A DNA stretch of 13,080 nt from contig CAYHNU010000019.1 of assembly GCA_964358085.1 (NCBI GenBank), positions 1-13,080 on the forward strand, read 5' to 3'. The notes below the pieces were generated by a model, which saw only the letters and a program-made list of their open reading frames with translations, did not search any database and was not told the origin of the DNA. Source of the DNA: GWC2-45-19 sp964358085 (GTDB lineage Bacteria > Patescibacteriota > Microgenomatia > CAZETR01 > Amesbacteraceae). Below are positions 1-7,083 of this stretch, one piece after another (position 1 is the first letter of the stretch; each line of letters begins with the position of its first letter). Made by a program: the position numbers and the translations under genes.

Positions 1-352
1 CCTGACAAAAATACAAACTGGGGATTTTTAGGTAACACAGAATATGCGGAGCCTGGGTGTATAGATCTGCATGGATTAGGGCCGCGTCTGCGTTTATGTC
101 TTTGGCCATTTTTTTGTGAATTTTGGGCAGGATAAAAAACTTTTGGTAGTCCGAGACTAAACGGTTTGATGAAAGCCGGAACGGATAAACGTGAACTGAC
201 TTAACGAGGGGACGCAGTGACAAGAACTTTTCGTCTGTTCCGGTAAGTTCGTAAAGATGGATCTCGTGCCGGCGGCTTAAATATTTAACTTGCTCGTAAA
301 CTGTCCGTTTGGCTCCGCCTGGTGGGAGATTATGAAAAACGGCTATTTTCAT
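1..352 (-). CDS. GT4-family glycosyltransferase, N-terminal part (cut by left edge)
   Basis: Reading the minus strand from an ATG at 350-352 gives 117 residues with no stop before the window edge, so the C-terminal part is missing. It opens with MKIAVFHNLPPGGAKR, a short beta strand followed by the glycine-rich loop typical of the N-terminal Rossmann domain of family 4 (GT-B) glycosyltransferases. Near residues 98-117 it has ALIHADLYTQAP and KIPSLYFCQ, the usual acceptor-side strand pattern. The family transfers sugars from nucleotide-sugar donors to lipid-linked or surface glycans; donor and acceptor cannot be told, because the donor-binding C-terminal domain lies outside the window. The start is good: GGAAG lies 6 bases upstream, and the ATG directly follows the TAG stop of the preceding methyltransferase gene with no spacer. 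It is the sixth gene of the glycan operon. Confidence 0.8.
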   Translation of the reverse strand, partial: MKIAVFHNLPPGGAKRTVYEQVKYLSRRHEIHLYELTGTDEKFLSLRPLVKSVHVYPFRLSSNRLVSDYQKFFILPKIHKKMAKDINADAALIHADLYTQAPHILCYLKIPSLYFCQ

Positions 353-1099
353 CTAATTCTTCCGGGCGGCAATAAACAACCAACAAGCGTCTCGGGGATT
401 GGCATATATGTTATTTGTGCGTAGATAATAATGCCAGAACGATTTAATTATCTGTTTTGGAAGAAATGGTTCAAATCGAGGATCGCTTAAATAGGACCAC
501 AACTCTCTTTTATTAAAAAGCCGGTATGTAAAAATACTGAAGAGCCGATACCATTTATTCATGGCTAACTTGGGAAAATAATATTTACTTTCGACTACAA
601 ACATATTACGGGCGGCAAGAAGTTTTTTCCATTCCCGCAAACTTCGGTAATGAAAGTGGCTCAAGCGATCATTAACGGATTTGGGGACCATCTTCCCGAA
701 TTGGGGAAGGGGGACTGTAAAAATAAAATTTCCGCTTTTGCGAAGCACGCGGGAAACTTCGGCTACGGCCTTAAGGTCGCAAGGGATATGTTCAAAGGTG
801 CTATTACTCACAACGGTACTAAAAGTGTTTGCCTTAAAGGGAAGTTTGATGGCATCGGCCAATAAGACCTGGTGATAGATTTTTCGGGATTTGGCTCTGG
901 CAATAACAAGTGGGTTGTTATCTACACCTACGTCTAAAGGAATCTGGTGGGAAAAAACAATCTCGCTGATGCCTCCATCTCCGCAACCAATGTCCAGAAC
1001 GGGCCGCTTAAATTTTTGATCCGCCCAGACTTTTGCTTCTATCGATCTAAAGATAATATCTTGGGGAGAAAACCAATACCGGTCAATCAATTGCTTCAT
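353..1099 (-). CDS. SAM-dependent class I methyltransferase
   Basis: This 248-residue protein has a class I methyltransferase fold. Motif I is VLDIGCGDGG at residues 34-43, the SAM ribose-binding acidic residue is probably D60 (VGVDNN), and the post-motif FEHI sits at about 102-105, followed by a strand ending in FTVPLP. The C-terminal part is rich in aromatic and basic residues, as in methyltransferases of surface-glycan clusters. Its substrate is not evident; the operon suggests a sugar or glycolipid intermediate. The ATG at 1097-1099 lies inside the end of the flippase gene (17-base overlap), with no clear Shine-Dalgarno sequence, so translation is probably coupled. The downstream GT4 gene begins at the base after its stop. 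A small-molecule or quinone-type methyltransferase of the same fold cannot be excluded. Confidence 0.8.
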   Translation of the reverse strand: MKQLIDRYWFSPQDIIFRSIEAKVWADQKFKRPVLDIGCGDGGISEIVFSHQIPLDVGVDNNPLVIARAKSRKIYHQVLLADAIKLPFKANTFSTVVSNSTFEHIPCDLKAVAEVSRVLRKSGNFIFTVPLPQFGKMVPKSVNDRLSHFHYRSLREWKKLLAARNMFVVESKYYFPKLAMNKWYRLFSIFTYRLFNKRELWSYLSDPRFEPFLPKQIIKSFWHYYLRTNNIYANPRDACWLFIAARKN

Positions 1100-2321
1100 G
1101 AGATGGCTTAAAAACTTTATTTAAATAGTAAATCGCCAATGGAATGGCGGCAATTTGGCCGATCAGGGCCGCCATGGCCGCCCCGATTATGCCATATTTA
1201 TGCACTAATGGGACTATGGAGATTGCCAGACCCAGAATATTCACTAAAGTCATTACTGTAAGATATTCCTGTTTCTTTACTGCTAAAAATAAAGCTCCTG
1301 TGGATCCGTAAATGGCTCTAATGATAGCGAAAATAGAAAGTAGCTTGAGAACATCAACAATACTCGTCCAGTTTTCCCCGAGAAGTAGTAAAACAACTTG
1401 CTGGGAGAACGTAAATAATAATAAACCAATAGGAATAACCAGGATTGAAATACCCAAAACTGTCTTTAAAAAGGCGATTTTTAGCCGGGGCCGGTCAGAT
1501 TGAATCTGGGTATAGGCCGGAAATGTGACCTTGCCAAAAACATCCGAAACTTCAGTGATGGGTAAAATCGATATTTTGTAGGCCATATCATAGAATCCCA
1601 GCTGACCCACCCCAAGCAATTTACCGACTACGATATTGTCACCGTTTTGGAAAAGGTACTGCATGACTCCGGCCAAAGTAAGCCATTTGCCCCTGTCTAC
1701 GACTTTTTTGATCTTACTAATTTCGAAGGCAAGGCGCGGACGAGGTTGAATAAACAGGTGTGAGAGAAGGACTTCGGCAGTTGCACCGACAATCAGACCC
1801 CAGACTAAGCTGGTTGCGGATCTGATGTAAAAAGCGAGTAGGACAGCCACGGAAGAATCTACCAGAAAAATAGTTAAACGGTACAGAAATTCTTTGTTAA
1901 ACTCTAAATTTTTTTGAAATCTTACTGAAGAGGGATTAATAAAACCCCTGATGAACGGAATCAGAGCCATTAAAGTAATCAAGGAAAACGCCGCCGGAGA
2001 TTTGAAGAAATCACTGACAAATCGGGCTGAAATCAAGATAAGTCCCGAAATCAGAGTTCCCCTGATGATAGAGACTACCCAGGCGGTGTCAACGTATTTT
2101 TCTAACGGTTCGTCATGCTGGATTAAGAAGACATTAATCCCCGTCTCGGTGATTGTTTCGAGAAAGGCCAGGACCAGGGCGGCAATCCCAAAGAGCCCAA
2201 ACATGTATGGGTCGAGCAGGCGAGCGAGAATAAAGAGGCGCAAAAAGGTGATACCACGAGTTGTAATTCGAAATGCTGCCATCCAGGATACTCCATGGAG
2301 AGTTTTTTTAAAGTAATTCAT
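1083..2321 (-). CDS. Wzx-like polysaccharide flippase (MOP superfamily)
   Basis: This 412-residue protein consists almost entirely of hydrophobic segments (about 12) joined by short basic loops. It begins with the amphipathic strand typical of the polysaccharide transporter branch of the MOP exporters (WMAAFRITTRGITFLRLF, then ARLLDPYMFGLFGIAALV). It also has the mid-protein stretch around QNGDNIVVGKLLGVGQLGFYDMAYK that is characteristic of Wzx/WzxC-type proteins. Such proteins flip undecaprenyl-linked saccharides across the cytoplasmic membrane. It lies in a cluster of glycosyltransferases and methyltransferases, which supports export of the glycan made by this operon. The ATG at 2319-2321 forms an ATGA overlap with the stop of the GT2 gene, a sign of translational coupling. 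A MurJ-type lipid II flippase is less likely, given the family features and the neighbours. Confidence 0.88.
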   Translation of the reverse strand: MNYFKKTLHGVSWMAAFRITTRGITFLRLFILARLLDPYMFGLFGIAALVLAFLETITETGINVFLIQHDEPLEKYVDTAWVVSIIRGTLISGLILISARFVSDFFKSPAAFSLITLMALIPFIRGFINPSSVRFQKNLEFNKEFLYRLTIFLVDSSVAVLLAFYIRSATSLVWGLIVGATAEVLLSHLFIQPRPRLAFEISKIKKVVDRGKWLTLAGVMQYLFQNGDNIVVGKLLGVGQLGFYDMAYKISILPITEVSDVFGKVTFPAYTQIQSDRPRLKIAFLKTVLGISILVIPIGLLLFTFSQQVVLLLLGENWTSIVDVLKLLSIFAIIRAIYGSTGALFLAVKKQEYLTVMTLVNILGLAISIVPLVHKYGIIGAAMAALIGQIAAIPLAIYYLNKVFKPSHEAID

Positions 2322-3217
2322 TTGGATTTAGATAAGACTCCCATAATAGTACCAAAAATGACGCATATATCTGCAGTCAGCTGGAGAACGGGCAGCCAAA
2401 AACACGCCCGCGGATCTTTGACGTAGCGGTAATTTTTGACAATGGCCCAAATGAGATAAGGAACAGAGATTAAGAAAATCCAGTGATTAAGAAAAAATAG
2501 GAAGAAAAAGAGATAATAGCGTAAAAATAACAGTTTGACTTTGGGGCGCAAAATTCCGGCTTGGACATCGCCAATGGCAAAACGCAAAAACATCCAGGCG
2601 GCCTGACGTAAATTTTTGCGCGGTATCCAGCTTACAACCGCTTTGGGGGCGAAATAAAACCCCAGACCTTTTTTCTTCAGCGCGACTGCAAAGGCATAAT
2701 CTTCGTTATGGCTCAATTTTTCATCAAAGAATCCCATTCCTTTACGCATGGCCATGGAGCGGGTGGAAGGAAAAAACTCACCTTTAATTTGATTCGGCAT
2801 AACTAATACGTAAGGGACAAGGCATTTCTGAAAAATATTTCGGGGCAGACCGCGATAATAGCCGCTGACCACTTCCACCCCAGGGGTGGAAAAGGGTTTG
2901 GTTAGTTCGGTTAGCCAGTTGGGATCGGGGATACAGCCGGCGTCGGTAAAACAAATAATATCAGCCTTTGTTTTGGATACACCAAAATTCCGGCCAACGG
3001 ACCTATTACCAATTTTTTGAAAGACCCTAACCCCTCTTTGATTTTGTAAATATTTCCAGGTTCCGTCTGTAGATCCACCGTCAACAATTATTATTTCTTT
3101 AGTTTGTTTAATTAAAGAGTTAACTAAAGATTTTATATCTTTAATTTCATTCAACACTGTCACGACAACGGCTACCCTCCTACGCTGAAGCTTCGGAAGG
3201 GTTTCACTTCGTTTCAT
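2318..3217 (-). CDS. GT2-family glycosyltransferase with C-terminal membrane segments
   Basis: A GT-A fold glycosyltransferase of 299 residues from the chosen start. It shows VAVVVTVLNE (15-24), the nucleotide-sugar-binding DGGSTDGT (46-53), a DxD-like TDAGC (91-95) for metal and donor phosphate, and HNED (170-173), whose last acidic residues occupy the catalytic-base position of the family. After about residue 220 there are two or three hydrophobic segments (LLFLRYYLFFFLFFL, and others to the C-terminus), so the enzyme is probably held at the cytoplasmic membrane, acting on a lipid-linked acceptor. Two starts are possible: ATG at 3224-3226 (three residues longer, 13-base overlap with the preceding gene) and ATG at 3215-3217, which forms an ATGA overlap like the neighbouring junctions. 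Neither has a clear ribosome site; I prefer 3217. Sugar specificity is unknown. Confidence 0.87.
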   Translation of the reverse strand: MKRSETLPKLQRRRVAVVVTVLNEIKDIKSLVNSLIKQTKEIIIVDGGSTDGTWKYLQNQRGVRVFQKIGNRSVGRNFGVSKTKADIICFTDAGCIPDPNWLTELTKPFSTPGVEVVSGYYRGLPRNIFQKCLVPYVLVMPNQIKGEFFPSTRSMAMRKGMGFFDEKLSHNEDYAFAVALKKKGLGFYFAPKAVVSWIPRKNLRQAAWMFLRFAIGDVQAGILRPKVKLLFLRYYLFFFLFFLNHWIFLISVPYLIWAIVKNYRYVKDPRACFWLPVLQLTADICVIFGTIMGVLSKSK

Positions 3218-4044
3218 TTTTGCCATAGTTTTTCGTAAATATCGACCACCTCCGACCAGGTAGGGATTTTAAAATTTTTGTCTTTAAATGGCGTCATGTT
3301 TAGGTAATCGTATTTCAGGGGATTGGCGTAATAGGTAAAGACCGGCGTATTTTGGGCCATGGCTTCAAGAATGGTCAGATATCCGGATACGAAGGCGTAT
3401 TTGTATTTATAGAAATAATTACCGGCGTGGGGATCGTTTGTATATATGTCCAATTTTACTTTCATTTTACGGGCCAGATCCTTGTAATAATCCAGTCCTT
3501 GGTCCGCGTCCGGGCGGCCCACGAAAATTGCTCCTTGCCTTTTTACATTTGGATATTTGGTCTTCTCTGCGGCGCCGTAAATCACGTAATCGGGTTTGGT
3601 GCCATAGTATTTTTTGATAAATTCGCCCACGCATATATTACCGTTGACCATCCATTCGCTCACTTTGCGGATAACTATATTTTTCCATGGTACCGGGTAT
3701 ATGCCTTCCCAACCGTGGAAGGTGACGAAAACTTTTTTGAACCAATAGGGGAGTCGGAAAGGAAAAAACCAGAAGAAGACGTCGTGAATGTGAATGACAT
3801 CTGCTTGTTTAATTAATTGAAGATGGCCTAGCCACCATTTCCAAATGGTCCATTTACCAGATCCCCCAATTCTGTAAATTGTGACTCCCCTATTCTTCTC
3901 ATAATCCGGGAGTTTAGGATCATGTTTTTCGCAAACAATTGTTATTTGATGTTTTTTGGATAGTATTTCGGTGATTTTTTCCACATGCTTCTCCACTCCC
4001 CCCACATGGGGCCAATATAATCTACACATAAATAAAACGTTCAT
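3214..4044 (-). CDS. GT4-like glycosyltransferase, short form
   Basis: A 276-residue GT-B glycosyltransferase. The N-terminal domain is clear: MNVLFMCRLYWPHVGGVEKHV with the glycine loop GGVE at 15-18, then IHIHDVFFW and VFVTFHGWEG. The C-terminal domain keeps IFVGRPDADQGLDYY and the nucleotide-sugar ribose/phosphate segment GYLTILEAMA with E227, but it is compact: GT4 enzymes usually have 350-400 residues. Several strands and helices of the donor domain are therefore absent or reduced. No frameshift is visible, the reading frame is intact, and the gene overlaps its upstream neighbour by ATGA at 4041-4044 and the downstream GT2 gene at 3214-3217, so it looks like a naturally short variant. 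It probably adds one sugar to the lipid-linked glycan of this operon. Whether it is catalytically active is less certain than its family. Confidence 0.83.
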   Translation of the reverse strand: MNVLFMCRLYWPHVGGVEKHVEKITEILSKKHQITIVCEKHDPKLPDYEKNRGVTIYRIGGSGKWTIWKWWLGHLQLIKQADVIHIHDVFFWFFPFRLPYWFKKVFVTFHGWEGIYPVPWKNIVIRKVSEWMVNGNICVGEFIKKYYGTKPDYVIYGAAEKTKYPNVKRQGAIFVGRPDADQGLDYYKDLARKMKVKLDIYTNDPHAGNYFYKYKYAFVSGYLTILEAMAQNTPVFTYYANPLKYDYLNMTPFKDKNFKIPTWSEVVDIYEKLWQK

Positions 4045-4784
4045 TTTTTTCTGGCAATTATCAAAATATCTGATTCACCTAAAATTGGAATTGTAATATC
4101 GTCAATAAAGGATACTATTTTAGTAATTGGTCCCTTTATAAGCTTTATTAAGATACCGAGAGGGTGAAATAAGAAAAGTGAATTTCTGATTATACCTTCA
4201 GTTTTATTGATTTCACTTATTTCCAATCCAGAACTTATAACAAGGTTGCTTATTGTTTCTATGTTGTACCTCCTTATGTGTCCCACCTTTTTATCAAAAC
4301 TTCTCGCTAACCCTAATTTAAAAAGAGGAGAATTTTTACTTGGAACGGTTATTAATGCTTTCCCATTTCTTTTGAGTTTTTTGTTCAGACTATGTAATAA
4401 GTTTAGATCTTCTTTTATATGTTCAAGAACTTCTGTGCAGATTATTAAGTCAAACTTTTTCGAAGAAATTATCTTTTTTTCAGAACCAATTGTATAAAAT
4501 TTAGCTAATTTATTTAACGACATAAGCTTAGAATTTTCATTTGCCGTTTTTACAGCTAGGGGTGAAATATCTAACCCAATAACCTTATTCCCTTGGTTAG
4601 CTAAATAAAGTCCAAGTGTCCCAACACCGCATCCATAATCTAGAACACTTAGTTTATTTCTCTTTTTGATAATTTTTTTTAAGGCTTTTATAATAATTAT
4701 GTAGGTGAAATTATCTTCTGAAATTATCCGTTTTTGTAATTGTGCCCCTTTATGAAATTGGTTGTAAAAACTGCTTAAGTTCAT
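4041..4784 (-). CDS. SAM-dependent methyltransferase (UbiG-like), AT-rich first gene of the glycan operon
   Basis: A 247-residue class I methyltransferase. It has motif I VLDYGCGVGT (47-56), the acidic ribose-binding D72 in VIGLDISP, CTEVLEHI (116-123), and VPSKNSP after the fourth strand, followed by GHIRRYN, a signature common in UbiG/methyltransf_11-type proteins. The substrate is unknown; it may methylate a sugar of the exported glycan. It is the promoter-proximal gene of the minus-strand operon and ends in an ATGA overlap with the GT4 gene. Its base composition differs from its neighbours: three 60-base rows counted here hold 25-32% G+C, against 47% in rows from the flippase and GT2 genes, and the protein is accordingly rich in Lys, Ile and Asn. 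GGAG lies only two bases before the ATG, too close for a good ribosome site, so leaderless initiation is possible. Confidence 0.84.
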   Translation of the reverse strand: MNLSSFYNQFHKGAQLQKRIISEDNFTYIIIIKALKKIIKKRNKLSVLDYGCGVGTLGLYLANQGNKVIGLDISPLAVKTANENSKLMSLNKLAKFYTIGSEKKIISSKKFDLIICTEVLEHIKEDLNLLHSLNKKLKRNGKALITVPSKNSPLFKLGLARSFDKKVGHIRRYNIETISNLVISSGLEISEINKTEGIIRNSLFLFHPLGILIKLIKGPITKIVSFIDDITIPILGESDILIIARKK

Positions 4785-4790
4785 TTCTCC

Positions 4791-4796
4791 ATTTTA
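4791..4796 (-). promoter_or_regulatory. Possible -10 box of the glycan operon
   Basis: On the minus strand TAAAAT (one mismatch to TATAAT) is followed by six bases, GGAGAA, and then the ATG of the first glycan gene. A transcript starting about seven bases after the box would begin at or next to the start codon. No convincing -35 hexamer lies 16-18 bases upstream, so the call rests on the -10 box and on the same arrangement before lepB and rplU. Confidence 0.35.
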
Positions 4797-4828
4797 TCTT
4801 ATTGACAACTTATCTTCTACATAAGATA
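4794..4828. repeat. TTATCTT half-sites in the divergent promoter region
   Basis: TTATCTT occurs at 4794-4800 and again at 4810-4816, 16 bases apart (start to start). The second copy also forms an inverted repeat, TATCTT at 4811-4816 against AAGATA at 4823-4828 with a six-base gap. The sites flank and overlap the -35/-10 region of the lipase promoter and lie just before the opposite operon. This could be an operator read by a dimeric regulator, or chance in an AT-rich region; no regulator gene is in the window. Confidence 0.3.
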
Positions 4829-4832
4829 TAGT
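4802..4832 (+). promoter_or_regulatory. Sigma-70-type promoter of the kelch-lipase gene
   Basis: A perfect -35 hexamer TTGACA lies at 4802-4807. Two overlapping -10 candidates follow: GATATA at 4825-4830 with a 17-base spacer, and TATAGT at 4827-4832 (one mismatch to consensus) with a 19-base spacer. Either would start transcription near 4837-4840, downstream of the first in-frame GTG at 4831. This is the main reason for choosing the GTG at 4849 as the start of the gene. Confidence 0.6.
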
Positions 4833-4839
4833 GAGAATA

Positions 4840-4851
4840 GAGGTTGAAGTG
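4840..4851 (+). promoter_or_regulatory. Ribosome binding site deciding the lipase start
   Basis: GAGG at 4840-4843 is followed by a five-base spacer and GTG at 4849-4851. The upstream GTG at 4831 has no such site and overlaps the -10 box. Starting at 4849 also places the positively charged end (MFKNF) directly before the hydrophobic core of the signal peptide. Confidence 0.55.
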
Positions 4852-7083
4852 TTTAAGAATTTTGGGTTATGCTTATTAGTACTAATAGTTGGTTTCCTTC
4901 GATTAGGGACCTCGGTGGCTGCAATTGCACCTGATCCAACTAGTGCTTGGTCTGCAAACACTCCCCTTCCCTACAATTTAGCTCTCCATGTTTCATTTTC
5001 TAGGAATAGCAAACTGTACATCGCCGGTGGCTCTGCAGTAACCGGACAAAGTCACACCCAGGTTATTTCCTCTATCTCTAGTCTTGGGGGATTGTTGGGA
5101 GCTTGGGATTTTTCTTCTTCGCCCGTGCCCACTGCTCTCATTTATCATTCTGGAGCACAAAAAGACAGATTTGTTTATGTATTGGGGGGAAAAGAGGAAA
5201 ATTCGCCTCCTATCACGAGTGTAAATAAAGTCTTTCTGGGAACTATAAACGATTTAGGTTTTATAGAATCGTGGACACAGTTAAATTCTTTACCCGTGCG
5301 TGTGCAGTTGGGAATAGCAATTGTAGTAGGGAATCGACTTTATTTCGCAGGAGGAAATACATACCCTGAGGGAACATGGAATGGAAATGTATATTTTGCT
5401 GATATTAATGCCGATGGAACGATTGGGGCGTGGCAAATCGCGGGAGTGTTGCCGGAACCAAATACAGGATTTGGGATGATTGAACATAATGGCCATCTCA
5501 TTGTGATAGGCGGATATGGACAGGTCAGTGGGTATATTAGTAAAGTGTTTACCGCTCCGATTGAGACTGACGGGAGAATCGGAGGTTGGGTGGAAACCAG
5601 TCCGCTTCCGGAACCATTGAACCCTTCCGGAACATTAGTAGTAGACACGACCGTAATGTCTGTAGGTGGAGGCGGGCCGGGGGGCTTGCTGGATAAAATC
5701 TATTATGCTGACTTAAATTCCGATGGAAGTGTCGGGCCTTGGAGTTTAAGCGCTAACCGTTTGCCGCAACCTCTCTGCTGCGGGGCGTTATCGATGATCA
5801 ACGGATTTGCATATTTGAGCGGTGGATTTAACGGAAACTATTTGAACACGGTATATATGAGCCAGGTGGGAATTGCCTCTTCTCCCACTCCAACTCCCAC
5901 TCCTTTAACTCCCGTTATTTTAATTCCGGGGATGGGGGCGAGCTGGAACGCCGACGCTCTACTTAATTGCAAATCTGATGGGTATGCTGGCGGATGGTCA
6001 ATGTCTAGTTTTGCCGCTGGCATTTATGAACCCCTGGTTTCGGCCCTAAATGGGGCAGGAATTAATGTGAGCGTGTTTAATTATGACTGGAGAAAAGAAA
6101 TTTCAGATAACCAACCAAGTTTGCTGAGCTTTATTGACGGGCTTGGCGAAAAGCTTCCACTGGTTGGACATAGTATGGGAGGACTTTTAGGAAGAGCATA
6201 TTTGGAAAGCTCCGGAAATGATAATAAACTTACAGATTTGGTCACTGTTGGATCACCACATCGAGGTTCAGCGCTGGCTTATCCGGCATGGTCAGCAGGT
6301 GAAATTTGGAGTAACGACCTGTTGACCAAAATAGCCGCGACTTTGCTTTTAAAGAGGTGCGGTTCATCCAACAAAACTGACAGACAAGTAATTCAGACTT
6401 TTTGGCCATCTGTTCATAACTTACTTCCAATAGATGATTATTTGAGGGACAAAACTAACGGAAATATGAAACCGATTGATTCTATGACAGCGAAGAATAA
6501 CTGGCAACCAACCAGTTTTCAGAGCTTTGGAGTTCGTGTGGGAACATTGTCAGGAATAGGTACTGATACACTACAAAAGATACCTGTTAAGGACAGGTCT
6601 CAGAAAGACGCAGTTTTAGGAAATTGGGAAGATGGAAAACCGGCGGGGAAGGAGAAGACAAGTCAGGGAGATGGAGTGGTTTTAGCCTCAAATGGCTCTT
6701 TACCAGAGTCAGAAAATAGGCTTGTTAATGGCACACATTTGGGAATAGTAAGTTCTGCGGAAGGGATAAACCAGATCTTAGATTTATTAGGGATTACGGC
6801 GTCGACGAATCAAGTTGCGTGGCAGGAGCCTAAGTCCGCATTAGTTGTGATAGGAAATAACGCGAGACTGATGCTTATTGATCCCAAGGGAAAAGTTAGA
6901 TCTGATTCCAATGGAGTGGTTTCAGTGATTAATCCCACAATGGGGAAGTACAAATATGTCTTGACCCCTAAAAAATTCAAGAGCGAACTGATTGTAATAC
7001 GAGTAAAAGACAATGGTGATATTTTATATAATGAGTATAAGTTCAACAATCTTCTACCTAAGTTCGGGGCTGTAGATTTTTAG
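4849..7083 (+). CDS. Secreted kelch-propeller / LCAT-PGAP1-like lipase fusion
   Basis: A 744-residue exported protein. Residues 1-27 form a signal peptide (MFKNF, a Leu/Val/Ile core, then SVAAIA), a plausible substrate of the nearby LepB. Residues about 30-343 are a kelch-like beta-propeller: repeats of roughly 52-58 residues each carry a hydrophobic strand ending in GG and close with a G..W......LP strand. Residues 344-355 are a Ser/Pro/Thr linker (SSPTPTPTPLTP). From 356 follows an alpha/beta hydrolase of the LCAT/PGAP1-like lipase type: VILIPGMGASW (oxyanion region), FNYDWRKEI, GHSMGG with nucleophile S442, VGSPHRGSA, GDGVV with likely catalytic D608, and NGTHLG with likely catalytic H630. 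The last 100 residues look like a small beta-rich domain without a recognised family. It probably hydrolyses or transfers acyl chains of lipids outside the cell; the substrate is unknown. The stop codon touches the tRNA gene on the other strand. Confidence 0.85.
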   Translation: MFKNFGLCLLVLIVGFLRLGTSVAAIAPDPTSAWSANTPLPYNLALHVSFSRNSKLYIAGGSAVTGQSHTQVISSISSLGGLLGAWDFSSSPVPTALIYHSGAQKDRFVYVLGGKEENSPPITSVNKVFLGTINDLGFIESWTQLNSLPVRVQLGIAIVVGNRLYFAGGNTYPEGTWNGNVYFADINADGTIGAWQIAGVLPEPNTGFGMIEHNGHLIVIGGYGQVSGYISKVFTAPIETDGRIGGWVETSPLPEPLNPSGTLVVDTTVMSVGGGGPGGLLDKIYYADLNSDGSVGPWSLSANRLPQPLCCGALSMINGFAYLSGGFNGNYLNTVYMSQVGIASSPTPTPTPLTPVILIPGMGASWNADALLNCKSDGYAGGWSMSSFAAGIYEPLVSALNGAGINVSVFNYDWRKEISDNQPSLLSFIDGLGEKLPLVGHSMGGLLGRAYLESSGNDNKLTDLVTVGSPHRGSALAYPAWSAGEIWSNDLLTKIAATLLLKRCGSSNKTDRQVIQTFWPSVHNLLPIDDYLRDKTNGNMKPIDSMTAKNNWQPTSFQSFGVRVGTLSGIGTDTLQKIPVKDRSQKDAVLGNWEDGKPAGKEKTSQGDGVVLASNGSLPESENRLVNGTHLGIVSSAEGINQILDLLGITASTNQVAWQEPKSALVVIGNNARLMLIDPKGKVRSDSNGVVSVINPTMGKYKYVLTPKKFKSELIVIRVKDNGDILYNEYKFNNLLPKFGAVDF

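Noticed and set aside
3352..3816. Open frame of 154 codons on the plus strand
   Set aside because: It lies wholly opposite the GT4 gene, has no recognisable domain and no ribosome site; it is a shadow frame. The same holds for plus-strand frames opposite the flippase, ileS and rodA genes.
2318..4044. TGA recoding as glycine (as in Absconditabacteria and Gracilibacteria)
   Set aside because: TGA ends several genes here at tight ATGA overlaps with the next start codon, so it is a normal stop.
4831..4848. Upstream GTG start for the kelch-lipase
   Set aside because: It overlaps the predicted -10 box, lies before the expected transcript start and has no ribosome site. The GTG at 4849 has GAGG and begins the signal peptide correctly.
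5878..5914. Repetitive CCCACT/CCAACT tract in the lipase gene
   Set aside because: It encodes an ordinary Pro/Thr interdomain linker and has a six-base period set by the PT dipeptide.
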